DNA of 55,946 bases from CBFHWU01 sp965659665 (GTDB lineage Bacteria > Bacteroidota > Bacteroidia > Flavobacteriales > Flavobacteriaceae), in NCBI GenBank assembly GCA_965659665.1, contig CBFHWU010000014.1:1-55946 (forward strand). Reading direction: 5' to 3'. Numbering within the stretch: the stretch's first letter is position 1; every line of letters begins with the position of its first letter. Made by a program: the position numbers and the translations under genes. The notes below the pieces were generated by a model. That model saw only the letters and a list, made by a program, of their open reading frames with translations, made no database searches and was not told where the DNA came from. Below are positions 16,495 through 24,396 of the stretch, piece after piece.

Positions 16495-17795
16495 CAACGT
16501 ACAGCACTTTTATACACAGATAGGCATCGTTCTCTTGCTAATTTGTGATCTACGATAGGGTTGGGGTATTTAATACTTTTATATTCAGGTACCCACTTGC
16601 TCACGTATTTGAGTTGATTGTCAAATTTTTTGATTTGTTCAGTAGGATTAAAAATTCTAAAATAAGGGGCTGCATCAACACCACAACCAGCCACCCATTG
16701 CCAATTCCCGACATTACTAGACAATTCAAAATCAAAAAGTTTTTTTGCAAAATAGGCTTCTCCCCATCTCCAGTCTATTAATAAGTGTTTACAAAGGAAA
16801 CTCCCTGCTATCATTCGCACTCGATTGTGCATAAATCCTGTTTTGTTGAGTTCTCTCATCCCAGCATCAACAAATGGATAACCTGTTTCTCCGTGGCACC
16901 AGCGCTCGAATTCATTTTCATCATTTCGCCAATTAATACGATCGTATTGAGGTTTAAAACTTTGGTGTACCGTGTGGGGAAAATGCCATAGAATTTGCAT
17001 AAAAAACTCTCTCCAAATCAATTCTTTTAAAAAAGTTGGATTATTACTTTTTAAGGCTTTATTTACTGCTTGACGAATGCTAAAAGTACCGAAACGTAAG
17101 TGAACTCCTAATCTTGATGTTCCACTAATAGAAGGAAAATTTCGAGTTTCTTCGTATTGATTTATCGTATTTTTATTGAATTGGTGATGTAAGGGTACCA
17201 TATTTGAGGAAACAAAGCCCAGTTCTTCCACAGTGTGTAGCTTGGGGTTTTTAAGAGCATAAAGTTTACTTAAGTATTTTTCAGAAGGGAACGCCTCAAT
17301 ATTAGTGGTGCTGAGTTGAGTTCTCCATAATCTAGAATAGGGGGTATATACCCTGTAGGGCGTCTTGTCTTTTTTGATTACTTGATCTTTTTCAAAAATC
17401 ACGTGGTCTTTAAAGCTTTTAAAATAAATCTCTTTGTGTTTTAAAAAATTTTTAACCTCACGGTCTCTTTGGATAGCATAGGGCTCATAATCTGAATTGG
17501 TGTAAAGCCCTTTTACGTTGTAATTTTCGATTAGTTTTTTAATAGCACTTATAGGAGTATCAAAAAAACTTTGAATACCGCTGCCATATTCTTTTGCTTT
17601 TTGGTTTAATAGATGCAAATGGTGATGAATAAAGTCAATTCGAGGATCAGAGGAATTAAGTGTATTCAGTATGGTTTTGTCAAAAACAAAAAAGGGAAGA
17701 ACAGCATATTTTGATTGTAAAGCTTGAAATAAACCGTGGTTGTCATCCCAACGAAAATCTCGACGAAACCAAAACAAAACCACCTCATTTTTCAT
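16494..17795 (-). CDS. Class I-like deoxyribodipyrimidine (CPD) photolyase
   Basis: 433 residues from the ATG at 17795 (MKNEVVLFWFRRDFRWDDN), which sits on the SDR stop as TGATG; the longer frame upstream is SDR shadow. The antenna domain is followed by the FAD domain with the typical SRLGVHLRFGTFSIRQ, LIWREFFMQILWHFP, WCHGETGYPFVDAGMRELN, HNRVRMIAGSFLCKHLLIDW and NVGNWQWVAGCGVDAAPYFR stretches. It uses blue light and reduced FAD to split cyclobutane pyrimidine dimers. The closest formal class (I or III) is not decided here. Confidence 0.95.
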   Translation of the reverse strand: MKNEVVLFWFRRDFRWDDNHGLFQALQSKYAVLPFFVFDKTILNTLNSSDPRIDFIHHHLHLLNQKAKEYGSGIQSFFDTPISAIKKLIENYNVKGLYTNSDYEPYAIQRDREVKNFLKHKEIYFKSFKDHVIFEKDQVIKKDKTPYRVYTPYSRLWRTQLSTTNIEAFPSEKYLSKLYALKNPKLHTVEELGFVSSNMVPLHHQFNKNTINQYEETRNFPSISGTSRLGVHLRFGTFSIRQAVNKALKSNNPTFLKELIWREFFMQILWHFPHTVHQSFKPQYDRINWRNDENEFERWCHGETGYPFVDAGMRELNKTGFMHNRVRMIAGSFLCKHLLIDWRWGEAYFAKKLFDFELSSNVGNWQWVAGCGVDAAPYFRIFNPTEQIKKFDNQLKYVSKWVPEYKSIKYPNPIVDHKLARERCLSVYKSAVR

Positions 17796-18487
17796 CAATG
17801 GGTGTTTAAAGATGAAATACCACCATCTAAACCAATAATTTGACCGGTCATCCAACTGCTATGGTCGCTCAACAAAAATGAAGTGAAATAAGCTATATCT
17901 TGTGCTTTACCAATTCGTTTTAGGGGATGACGTTGAGCAGATTTTTCAATTTTTAGCTCGTTGTTAAGAAAGCGATTGGCTAATGGGGTTTGAGTAATTG
18001 AAGGAGCGATAACATTTACCCTAATTTTTGGAGCCAACTCCGCAGCTAAAGATTTAGCCAATCCTTCAAGTGCACCTTTAGCAGTAGCCACACTTGCATG
18101 AAATGGCATCCCTATTTTAACTGCTACAGTACTGTAAAGAACTATCGAACCTTCGGATTTGAAGCGAGGAAGTAACGCTTGAATTACTCTAATAGCTCCC
18201 ATGACATTGAGTTGAAAATCATTTTCAAATATGCTGGGTTTAAGTCCTTTGAATGGACGGAGATTGATACTGCCAGGGCAGTAAACAAGACCGTGAATTT
18301 CATCGGGAATATCTGCATCACTAATATGGTCTTGTAGAACATCAAATTGAACATAATGGACATCTAAATTGCTTAAATTTTCATTTGTTCTAGAAGCTAC
18401 TATAATGTTGTGTTTTGCAGACAAATCTTTTGCTACTTCAAGGCCGATTCCATAAGATCCACCGATAATAAGGATATTTTTTTTCAT
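17795..18487 (-). CDS. Atypical short-chain dehydrogenase/reductase (SDR)
   Basis: 230 residues. The N-terminal nucleotide-binding motif is ILIIGGSYGIG, followed by FDVLQ, LVYCPGSINLRP (an NNAG-like position) and a C-terminal GQIIGLDGG. The region that should read YxxxK is SVATAKGALEG, so the catalytic Tyr is Val while Lys is kept. Related SDRs with this substitution are known in LitR-type light operons. It may bind NAD(P)H without classical catalysis or use a different acid. It is TAATG-coupled to the SRPBCC gene and TGATG-coupled to the photolyase. Confidence 0.88.
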   Translation of the reverse strand: MKKNILIIGGSYGIGLEVAKDLSAKHNIIVASRTNENLSNLDVHYVQFDVLQDHISDADIPDEIHGLVYCPGSINLRPFKGLKPSIFENDFQLNVMGAIRVIQALLPRFKSEGSIVLYSTVAVKIGMPFHASVATAKGALEGLAKSLAAELAPKIRVNVIAPSITQTPLANRFLNNELKIEKSAQRHPLKRIGKAQDIAYFTSFLLSDHSSWMTGQIIGLDGGISSLNTH

Positions 18488-18945
18488 TAATCTAGGTTTG
18501 GAAAAATTAGGTTTAATTTTTTCTTTCTGAAGGTAAAAATTTCTTTTACTTTTTTTCGAACAAACAGTACGTGTGCAAGCCTACCTAAAATTCCTAGAGG
18601 AATTTTGTAGTCTACGATATCCTCCATTTCAACCCCTTTTGGGGTAGGTCGTATAAAGTGTTTGTGATGCCAAAATGTATAAGGTCCAAAACGCTGTTCA
18701 TCCACAAAATAAGTTCCTTTTTCAACATGGGTGATCTCTGTTACCCACCGGAAAGGGATTTTAAGAATTGGGGTGAGGATGTATTGTATTATCTGACCCG
18801 CATACATGGGTCGATCACCGCCTGATATAATATCAAATCCCATGTAAGTAGGTGTAATCAGTTTTAGGTTGTTAGGATCAGATAAAAATTCCCACGCCTT
18901 TTCCATGGAAATGGGAAGCTCTTGTTTTGTGGAATACTGGTACAT
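18487..18945 (-). CDS. SRPBCC (START/Bet v1-like) family protein, first gene of the light operon
   Basis: 152 residues: YQYSTKQELPISMEKAWEFL, DPNNLKLITPTYMGFDI, a middle strand ending WVTEITHVEKGTYFVDEQ, GPYTFWHHKHFIRPTPKGVEM, then a hydrophobic helix. This is the helix-grip family often annotated as cell-division inhibitor or polyketide cyclase; it probably binds a hydrophobic ligand. It is the first gene after the operator-promoter at about 18956-19002, and the SDR start overlaps its stop by one base. Recurrent association with photolyases is known; function is not. Confidence 0.88.
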   Translation of the reverse strand: MYQYSTKQELPISMEKAWEFLSDPNNLKLITPTYMGFDIISGGDRPMYAGQIIQYILTPILKIPFRWVTEITHVEKGTYFVDEQRFGPYTFWHHKHFIRPTPKGVEMEDIVDYKIPLGILGRLAHVLFVRKKVKEIFTFRKKKLNLIFPNLD

Positions 18946-19269
18946 CTTTTTTTTTCAAATATACATTTTTGTTTAAGAAAATTAATTAAAAGTTAAACAA
19001 AATTTTTTTCAACTGAATTCTCTAAAACAAACTATTTTATGAGGTTCATTAGCATATTATTGATTTAAATTTTATATCCCCTCAATCTACTTGTTGAAGT
19101 CTGTGCAGCGTGCCCTAATAAAAAACACTACAAAACAGAAAAAAGTTAACATTAAATATCATTGTTATTATCCATATTATAACACAATTATTATTCAATG
19201 GACGGTATACTGATGAAGTGAATAAAGATTTATTTTCATCATCAGTGATTATTTTAATTCATTACAAGA
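18946..19269. other. Intergenic region, 324 bp, between the photolyase operon and the aquaporin gene
   Basis: It holds the photolyase operon promoter/operator at its left end and otherwise AT-rich sequence without a reading frame. No clear terminator for the aquaporin gene is visible, although its transcript must end here or read into the operon promoter. Nothing else recognised. Confidence 0.5.
18956..19002 (-). promoter_or_regulatory. Promoter and inverted-repeat operator of the photolyase operon
   Basis: A perfect 10-bp inverted repeat, TTTTGTTTAA (18967-18976) and TTAAACAAAA (18993-19002), with a 16-base spacer. On the minus strand a -7 box TATATTTG lies at 18956-18963, about 11 bases before the start codon. 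The expected -33 TTTG is missing; the -33 position falls between the repeat arms, so a bound repressor would block it. The core TTGTTTAA-N16-TTAAACAA recurs, with identical spacing, at the B12-type regulator gene (29065-29096). Confidence 0.7.
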
Positions 19270-19929
19270 TCAATATTTTTTGAAATCAAAATTGAATAAT
19301 TGAAATAAAATTACAGCGAACAACATGCCAGAGATAGGAGCAGCCACATACAACCATAATGGATCTGTATAACCACTCACAATGGCTGGACCTAAGGATC
19401 GAGCAGGGTTCATTGAAGCATTAGTAATGGGTCCCGCAAACATAGCTTCCAGCAGAATGACTCCTCCCACTGCTAGTCCAGCAATAGATCCCATTTCTTT
19501 ACTTCCTGTCGAGATATGCAAAATGACAATCATGAGAAAAAAAGAAAGCAAAAATTCCATAAAAAAGGCTCTTCCGTAATCTACACTAGGTATAGTTGCC
19601 CCAAGTGTTACACTTTCGGGAAATAAATACCAAACCGTAATACTTGCTGCAAGGGCTGCTATACACTGTGTAAATATGTAGGAAGGAACTTTAGCCCATT
19701 CAAACCGCTTTGCACAGGCAAAAGCTAGAGTTACTGCAGGGTTAAAATGTGCACCTGAAGTATGACCAAATGCATAAATCATAGCCATAACAATTAGTCC
19801 CCAAGTAATCGCAACTCCTACATGCGTGATGCTACCGTTAATTTCATTAATGGCCATAGCTGATGTACCACAAAACACCATAGCATATGTTCCAACTGCT
19901 TCAGCATAAATGGAAGTATACTTTACCAT
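19270..19929 (-). CDS. Aquaporin (MIP family, AqpZ-like)
   Basis: 219 residues with six hydrophobic spans and both pore motifs: GAHFNPAVTLAFA and NASMNPARSLGP. The conserved AEAVGTYAMVFCG first helix and Arg after the second NPA are present. Narrow-pore residues and small size favour a water channel over a glycerol facilitator. Inner membrane. It is a single gene transcribed toward the photolyase operon and divergent from the DUF2911 gene. Whether it belongs to the light response is not shown. Confidence 0.92.
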   Translation of the reverse strand: MVKYTSIYAEAVGTYAMVFCGTSAMAINEINGSITHVGVAITWGLIVMAMIYAFGHTSGAHFNPAVTLAFACAKRFEWAKVPSYIFTQCIAALAASITVWYLFPESVTLGATIPSVDYGRAFFMEFLLSFFLMIVILHISTGSKEMGSIAGLAVGGVILLEAMFAGPITNASMNPARSLGPAIVSGYTDPLWLYVAAPISGMLFAVILFQLFNFDFKKY

Positions 19930-20023
19930 ATGTCAAAGGTACTCTATAATGTCTTAAGGTTACATTAACAAATCGCTAAAATTAAATTGTATAGTTTTGT
20001 TGAATATATATAAACCTCAAAAT

Positions 20024-20860
20024 ATGAAATCTATTTATTTAAGCATTGCTTTATTTGTGTGTACGCTAACTTATTCACAAGTAGAAACCCCACAACCGAG
20101 TCCACTTGCTCATTACAATCAGGATGTTGGTTTGACTAATATTAAAATTGATTACTCTCGTCCTTCAGTAAAAGGACGTGTTATTTTCGGTGATTTGGTT
20201 CCTTATGGTAAGCTATGGAGAACAGGTGCTAACCAAAGTACAACCATCACCTTTGAGCACGATGTTGTTTTTGGATCGAATGCGGTTAAAAAAGGAACGT
20301 ATGAGCTTTTTACTGTCCCAAATCCAAATCAATGGGAAATTATTTTGTACAATGATGAAGGTAATGATGGAAATCCAGATCCTTTAGAGGAGGATAAGGT
20401 TGTTGCTCGTGTTAATGCTGAATCAAATATCTCTGCTGCTGTCGAAAGCTTTACAATGAGTCTTGGGAACCTAACTAATTCATCAGCTGATTTGATTTTA
20501 CAATGGGATAAAACAAGTGTTGAGGTACCCATTGAAGTTGCAACCGATAAGATGGTAATGGATTCCATTGAAAAAACATTTAATCCACAACAAGATATCA
20601 ATGATTATTATCGAGCGGCATCGTATTATTTATCAAACAATTTAGATTTGGAACAAGCCAAAAAATGGAATTCAAAAATTATGGAAACTCGTGATGCTTT
20701 ATTTTGGGTATGGGTTCAAAAGGCACTCATCCATGAAAGCTTAAACGAAATGTCAGCAGCTAAGGAAGCAGCGGAAAAAGCAAAAAAACTTGCCAAAGAA
20801 ATCGGAGAAGTTCAGATGCAATTTGTGGAATCACAACTTGCCCCTAAAAATTTATTTTAA
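20024..20860 (+). CDS. DUF2911 secreted protein
   Basis: 278 residues from the ATG at 20024, whose product begins with a signal peptide (MKSIYLSIALFVCTLTYSQ). The TTG at 19997 is not needed. The DUF2911 core includes GLTNIKIDYSRPSVKGR, FGDLVPYGKLWRTGAN, KGTYELFTVPNPNQWEIIL and LILQWDKTSVEVPI. The C-terminal ~90 residues form TPR-like helices (NDYYRAASYYLSNN, AKEAAEKAKKLAKEIG). A periplasmic protein of unknown role, common in Bacteroidota. It converges with the lipoprotein gene, the ends overlapping by 9 bases. Confidence 0.9.
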   Translation: MKSIYLSIALFVCTLTYSQVETPQPSPLAHYNQDVGLTNIKIDYSRPSVKGRVIFGDLVPYGKLWRTGANQSTTITFEHDVVFGSNAVKKGTYELFTVPNPNQWEIILYNDEGNDGNPDPLEEDKVVARVNAESNISAAVESFTMSLGNLTNSSADLILQWDKTSVEVPIEVATDKMVMDSIEKTFNPQQDINDYYRAASYYLSNNLDLEQAKKWNSKIMETRDALFWVWVQKALIHESLNEMSAAKEAAEKAKKLAKEIGEVQMQFVESQLAPKNLF

Positions 20861-21727
20861 GTGCAGAGAGTCCCGTAATTGTCCGTCAGAAACACTGTTT
20901 TTGTTCCAGTAGTCAATTTTGATATGTTGTGGGGAGTGAGCTCTTGTGATATACGGGGTTGTTCCTTGTAAAAATCTTTCTTCCCACTCGATAATACGAT
21001 AGGGAAATGATGAAAGAAAAGAGATAGAAAGTTCGCGCTTAAGTGCAGGATACTTTATGGTGTAAGTGGATGTAGTTTCATTTTCGGTAAGTGTGGTTTC
21101 GGCGGGGTAAGCTTTTACGGTTTTATGAAACATTTGAGCATAGGCTAAAGAGGGGATTATATTTAAATCTCCTATTATTAACTCTTTTGGATTGATTCGA
21201 ATTTGTGTCCAAATTTCATTTTCTACATAATTTTTTTGAATACTAAACTTCTGATCCGCTTCTCCCTCAAAGTACGAGAATGAACGTATTTCAAATTTAT
21301 TTCTATTGTTAAGTTGCGTAAACATTTGACCACACCATTCTTGAACTGTTGATGATATTTTTTCAGCATGTTTTTGTTCTTTAACAGAGTGAAAAATGGA
21401 CTCCATAATCGAATAAGGATAGATACCGGTATTGAAATTTTTGGTATGATTAAGTTTTAATATTGGAATTGTGGTATGGGATCTATTGTTCGCTTTTACT
21501 TGATCATTGGCCAAGAAGTCTTCCGTAACATATATGAGAACACTATTTCCAGTATGTGTTTCACCATACCGGCTCTGTTCAAGAGTAAAGGAAGATATTT
21601 CGGCAGTGCCATCATACCAATAGGATTTAAACTCTTTCGAGAGAGTCCGTTGTTTTATTTGGGGAATGACTGGACTACTACAACCTAAAATAATGGAGGC
21701 AAAAATTAAGGGGGTTATAAACTTCAT
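20852..21727 (-). CDS. Lipoprotein of unknown function beside maf
   Basis: 291 residues with a lipoprotein signal peptide (FITPLIFASIILGCSS, lipobox Cys 16). The mature protein is strand-rich: FKSYWYDGTAEISSFTLEQS, then VLIYVTEDFLANDQVKANN, and near the end FLSSFPYRIIEWEERFLQG. I recognise no enzymatic motif. It lies 11 bases downstream of maf in the same direction and in such positions is sometimes mis-named septum formation inhibitor because of that neighbour. Probably anchored in the outer membrane facing the periplasm. Confidence 0.75.
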   Translation of the reverse strand: MKFITPLIFASIILGCSSPVIPQIKQRTLSKEFKSYWYDGTAEISSFTLEQSRYGETHTGNSVLIYVTEDFLANDQVKANNRSHTTIPILKLNHTKNFNTGIYPYSIMESIFHSVKEQKHAEKISSTVQEWCGQMFTQLNNRNKFEIRSFSYFEGEADQKFSIQKNYVENEIWTQIRINPKELIIGDLNIIPSLAYAQMFHKTVKAYPAETTLTENETTSTYTIKYPALKRELSISFLSSFPYRIIEWEERFLQGTTPYITRAHSPQHIKIDYWNKNSVSDGQLRDSLHLK

Positions 21728-21738
21728 GACAATTAGAT

Positions 21739-22308
21739 TTAAGATAAAGGTAAAAATTCTTTTAGTTTTGAATAGGTAGCAGTTGTTGGTAACCCAACTA
21801 CATTGGTATATGAACCTTCAATCCGTTCAATGCCAACAAGCCCGATCCAGTCTTGAATTCCGTAAGAACCTGCTTTATCTAAGGGAAGTTGGTCATATAC
21901 ATAACGAGTTATTTCCTTTTTATCCAAGGGCTTAAAAAATACTGTTGTTGTTTCGTTAATAATAGATTGTTGACTTATAGTGGTGAAACAAACCGAGCTC
22001 ATCACATGATGTCTTTTACCCGACAGTTTTATCAACATGTTGATAGCATCTTCTTCATCACTTGGTTTACCTAAAACTTGGTCATTGAACCACACTATGG
22101 TGTCAGCGGTAATGATCAGCTCATTTTTTTTAATTTCGTCTTTGAATGCCGAGGCTTTGAGTTTAGCTAAAAAATCGGTGACTTGTGTCCCTTTTAAATT
22201 TGAGGGATAAATTTCATTTACTTGTTTGATTTTGATGTCAAAATGAATTCCCATTTTTTTTAGTAAGTCATGGCGTCTGGGCGATCCTGATGCGAGTATA
22301 ACTTTCAA
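21739..22308 (-). CDS. maf: Maf-like nucleoside triphosphate pyrophosphatase
   Basis: 189 residues: ILASGSPRRHDLLKKMG at the N-terminus, ITADTIVWFNDQVLGKPSD with the catalytic Asp, SGKRHHVMSSVCF, and DKAGSYGIQDWIGLVGIERI ending in GSYTNVVGLP. These are the standard motifs of the Maf/YhdE family, which hydrolyses dTTP/UTP and modified pyrimidine nucleotides. It lies 6 bases after the KdsC-like gene, within a four-gene minus-strand operon (DUF2520, KdsC-like, maf, lipoprotein). Confidence 0.95.
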   Translation of the reverse strand: MKVILASGSPRRHDLLKKMGIHFDIKIKQVNEIYPSNLKGTQVTDFLAKLKASAFKDEIKKNELIITADTIVWFNDQVLGKPSDEEDAINMLIKLSGKRHHVMSSVCFTTISQQSIINETTTVFFKPLDKKEITRYVYDQLPLDKAGSYGIQDWIGLVGIERIEGSYTNVVGLPTTATYSKLKEFLPLS

Positions 22309-22314
22309 AATGAA

Positions 22315-22842
22315 TTATTTAGTGTCGTTGCGTGCCTCAAATATCTTACCCCATTGTCCATGAACTTTAAGCACTTGCTCAATAACATCTCGAACACATC
22401 CTTTTCCACCCATTTTATGGGAAATATAATCCGAAACATTTCTAACTTCAGGGACAGCATCTTCCGGGCAACAAGCCAATCCTACTGCTTGCATAGGAGG
22501 AATATCAGGGATATCATCTCCCATAAACAAACACTCCTCTGCATTGAGTTGATGTTCTTTTAGATAAGAATCTAAAACACTTTTTTTGTCGTGAATACCT
22601 AAATAGATATCTGTTACTCCCAGCATATTTAATCGTTCTTGAACAGCTTTATTAGTTCCTCCTGAAATAATACACACTCGAAAGCCTGAAGCTAGTGCAA
22701 CTTTTACGGCATAGCCGTCTTTGGTGTTCATATGGCGAAGCATTTCTCCAGTGTCAGAGATAAGAATATCTCCATTAGTAAAGACGCCATCAACATCAAA
22801 AATAAAATGTTTAATGTGTATTAATTTTTCTTTATAGTTCAT
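22315..22842 (-). CDS. KdsC-like HAD phosphatase
   Basis: 175 residues of the small cap-less C0 HAD type: nucleophile loop FIFDVDGVFTNGDI, motif II ISGGTNKA, motif III Lys in DKKSVL, motif IV MGDDIPDIPPM. This fits 3-deoxy-D-manno-octulosonate 8-phosphate phosphatase, which supplies KDO for lipopolysaccharide. No other kds gene is adjacent, so substrate is by family only. Its start overlaps the DUF2520 gene by 11 bases. Confidence 0.9.
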   Translation of the reverse strand: MNYKEKLIHIKHFIFDVDGVFTNGDILISDTGEMLRHMNTKDGYAVKVALASGFRVCIISGGTNKAVQERLNMLGVTDIYLGIHDKKSVLDSYLKEHQLNAEECLFMGDDIPDIPPMQAVGLACCPEDAVPEVRNVSDYISHKMGGKGCVRDVIEQVLKVHGQWGKIFEARNDTK

Positions 22843-23599
22843 TGTGATTGTATTTTTTAAGAAGTTGATTAGAAATAAATCGATATAATTCTGTGATATT
22901 ATTTTCGGTTAATAAATCTAAGTGTTTTTGTATTGTAATAGTGTCGTTACGTTTGGCTGGACCTGTTTGATTTTCATCAGGAGGATGATTCATTACCGTT
23001 TCTGTGGTTTGTTGTATTAAGGGATGTAAAATATCAAAAGGTATTTGATGTTTTTTACACAGCTTGTAGGATAGGGCATAAATATGGTTCGTAAAATTAT
23101 TCACCATCACCGCATTTAAATGCAGTTTGGAACGTTGATCGCTAGTAAGTATGTATATTTTTCTACTGATTTGAGCAAGTGCTTGTTCGATCAGTTTTGT
23201 GTCTTTTGCATTCTCGGTTTCCAAACAAAAAGGTATTTGCGAAAAGTCAACTAGGTTATGTTTTGAAAATGTTTGTAATGGATAACACACACCTCTTCGT
23301 AGTTTTTTGTTTAAACTTAAAAGAGGAATGCTCCCTGAAGTGTGAACAACCAAAGCTGTTGTTTGGGGGAGTTCGTAACTTATTTTTTGAATGGCATTGT
23401 CAGAAACGGCTAAAATGACGAGATCAACATTTTTAAGTTCTTTTAGCTCATGGGAATAAAAACATTCAACTGGATAATCTTTAGGTTTAGCTTGGGCTCG
23501 TCCTATGAGTTGAACAAGTTTACAATTGTGGGCTTGGTCAAAGGCATGCGCTAAATGAAAGGAAAGGTTTCCTGTGCCAATAATGCTAATACTTAACAT
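22832..23599 (-). CDS. Rossmann-like/DUF2520 domain protein
   Basis: 255 residues. The N-terminus is a dinucleotide-binding fold (ISIIGTGNLSFHLAHAF) with a VDLVILAVSDNAI second strand region and VVHTSGSIPL, as in 6-phosphogluconate dehydrogenase-like reductases. The C-terminal half is the all-helical DUF2520 domain (KLHLNAVMVNNFTNHIYALS). Related to ketopantoate or pyrroline-5-carboxylate reductases, but the substrate is unknown. First gene of its operon. Confidence 0.9.
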   Translation of the reverse strand: MLSISIIGTGNLSFHLAHAFDQAHNCKLVQLIGRAQAKPKDYPVECFYSHELKELKNVDLVILAVSDNAIQKISYELPQTTALVVHTSGSIPLLSLNKKLRRGVCYPLQTFSKHNLVDFSQIPFCLETENAKDTKLIEQALAQISRKIYILTSDQRSKLHLNAVMVNNFTNHIYALSYKLCKKHQIPFDILHPLIQQTTETVMNHPPDENQTGPAKRNDTITIQKHLDLLTENNITELYRFISNQLLKKYNHNEL

Positions 23600-23690
23600 A
23601 CGTCAAAATTACAAACTAATTTAGAGTTGTTGTGGAATATCAATGAAAAACAAGCTTTTTTTTCCTTAGGTTTGCAAAAAAAAATATACG

Positions 23691-24113
23691 ATGAGTTCAA
23701 CCCTTACTTTCACCATGATTAAGCCCGATGCAATTGAAAAAGGACATACGGGTGCTATTCTTGAAAAAATAAATGCAGCAGGCTTTACCATTATTGCTCT
23801 AAAAATGACTCGCCTTAGCAAAGCAGATGCGGAAGCTTTTTATGCGGTGCACAATCAGCGACCTTTTTTTGGTGAATTGGTTAACTTTATGACTCGTGGT
23901 CCTATTGTTGCGGCAGTACTAGCAAAAGAAAATGCCGTGGCAGATTTTAGAACTTTAATTGGAGCAACCAATCCTGAAGATGCTGCTGACGGAACCATCC
24001 GTAAATTATATGCAACATCAATGGGTGAAAATGCAGTCCATGGATCGGATAGCAACGAAAATGCGCTCATCGAAGCAAATTTTCATTTTGCTACTAAAGA
24101 TATTTTTATCTAA
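23691..24113 (+). CDS. ndk: Nucleoside diphosphate kinase
   Basis: 140 residues. TFTMIKPDAIEKGHTG, FYAVHNQRPFFGELVNFM, GPIVAAVL and the active-site histidine in ENAVHGSDSNENA are all present. It balances NTP pools by phosphate transfer through the histidine. A TAGGTTTG -7 box lies at 23668-23675. Ends converge with the DciA-like gene, overlapping by 8 bases. Confidence 0.97.
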   Translation: MSSTLTFTMIKPDAIEKGHTGAILEKINAAGFTIIALKMTRLSKADAEAFYAVHNQRPFFGELVNFMTRGPIVAAVLAKENAVADFRTLIGATNPEDAADGTIRKLYATSMGENAVHGSDSNENALIEANFHFATKDIFI

Positions 24114-24396
24114 AGACCAGTTTTTTTATTAGTGCTTTTTTTAATGTTTCATTGAGCATATCAATAATTTTGTCCGTCCCATAATTTAACTCTTGTCGAA
24201 GAGTTGAAGAATTGAGTGTCACATATAGCGTATTTCCTTGGAGTTTAATGTCTTTTGTGTATGCCTGTATCTGACTCCCCATAGTAGTATTCCAAATATC
24301 TTTAATTCGCTCATTATCTATACCCTGTGCCAAAGGAGTTGTAGTTACCCATTCTTTAAGTACTGATCGAATAGATTTTGGATCATAGGAACTCAT
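24106..24396 (-). CDS. DUF721 protein (DciA-like)
   Basis: 96 residues: SIRSVLKEWVTTTPLAQGI, RIKDIWNTTMGSQIQAYT, LYVTLNSSTLRQELNYG. This is the DUF721 KH-like core found in DciA, which helps load the DnaB helicase in bacteria lacking DnaC/DnaI. It overlaps the recF stop by 4 bases, a common pairing; dnaB is elsewhere in the window. A DciA role is known for the family, and inferred here. Confidence 0.85.
   Translation of the reverse strand: MSSYDPKSIRSVLKEWVTTTPLAQGIDNERIKDIWNTTMGSQIQAYTKDIKLQGNTLYVTLNSSTLRQELNYGTDKIIDMLNETLKKALIKKLVFR

Noticed and set aside
17796..17855. 20-codon upstream extension of the class I photolyase gene
   Set aside because: It reads through the SDR 3' end; the ATG at 17795 forms a TGATG junction and begins the conserved photolyase sequence.
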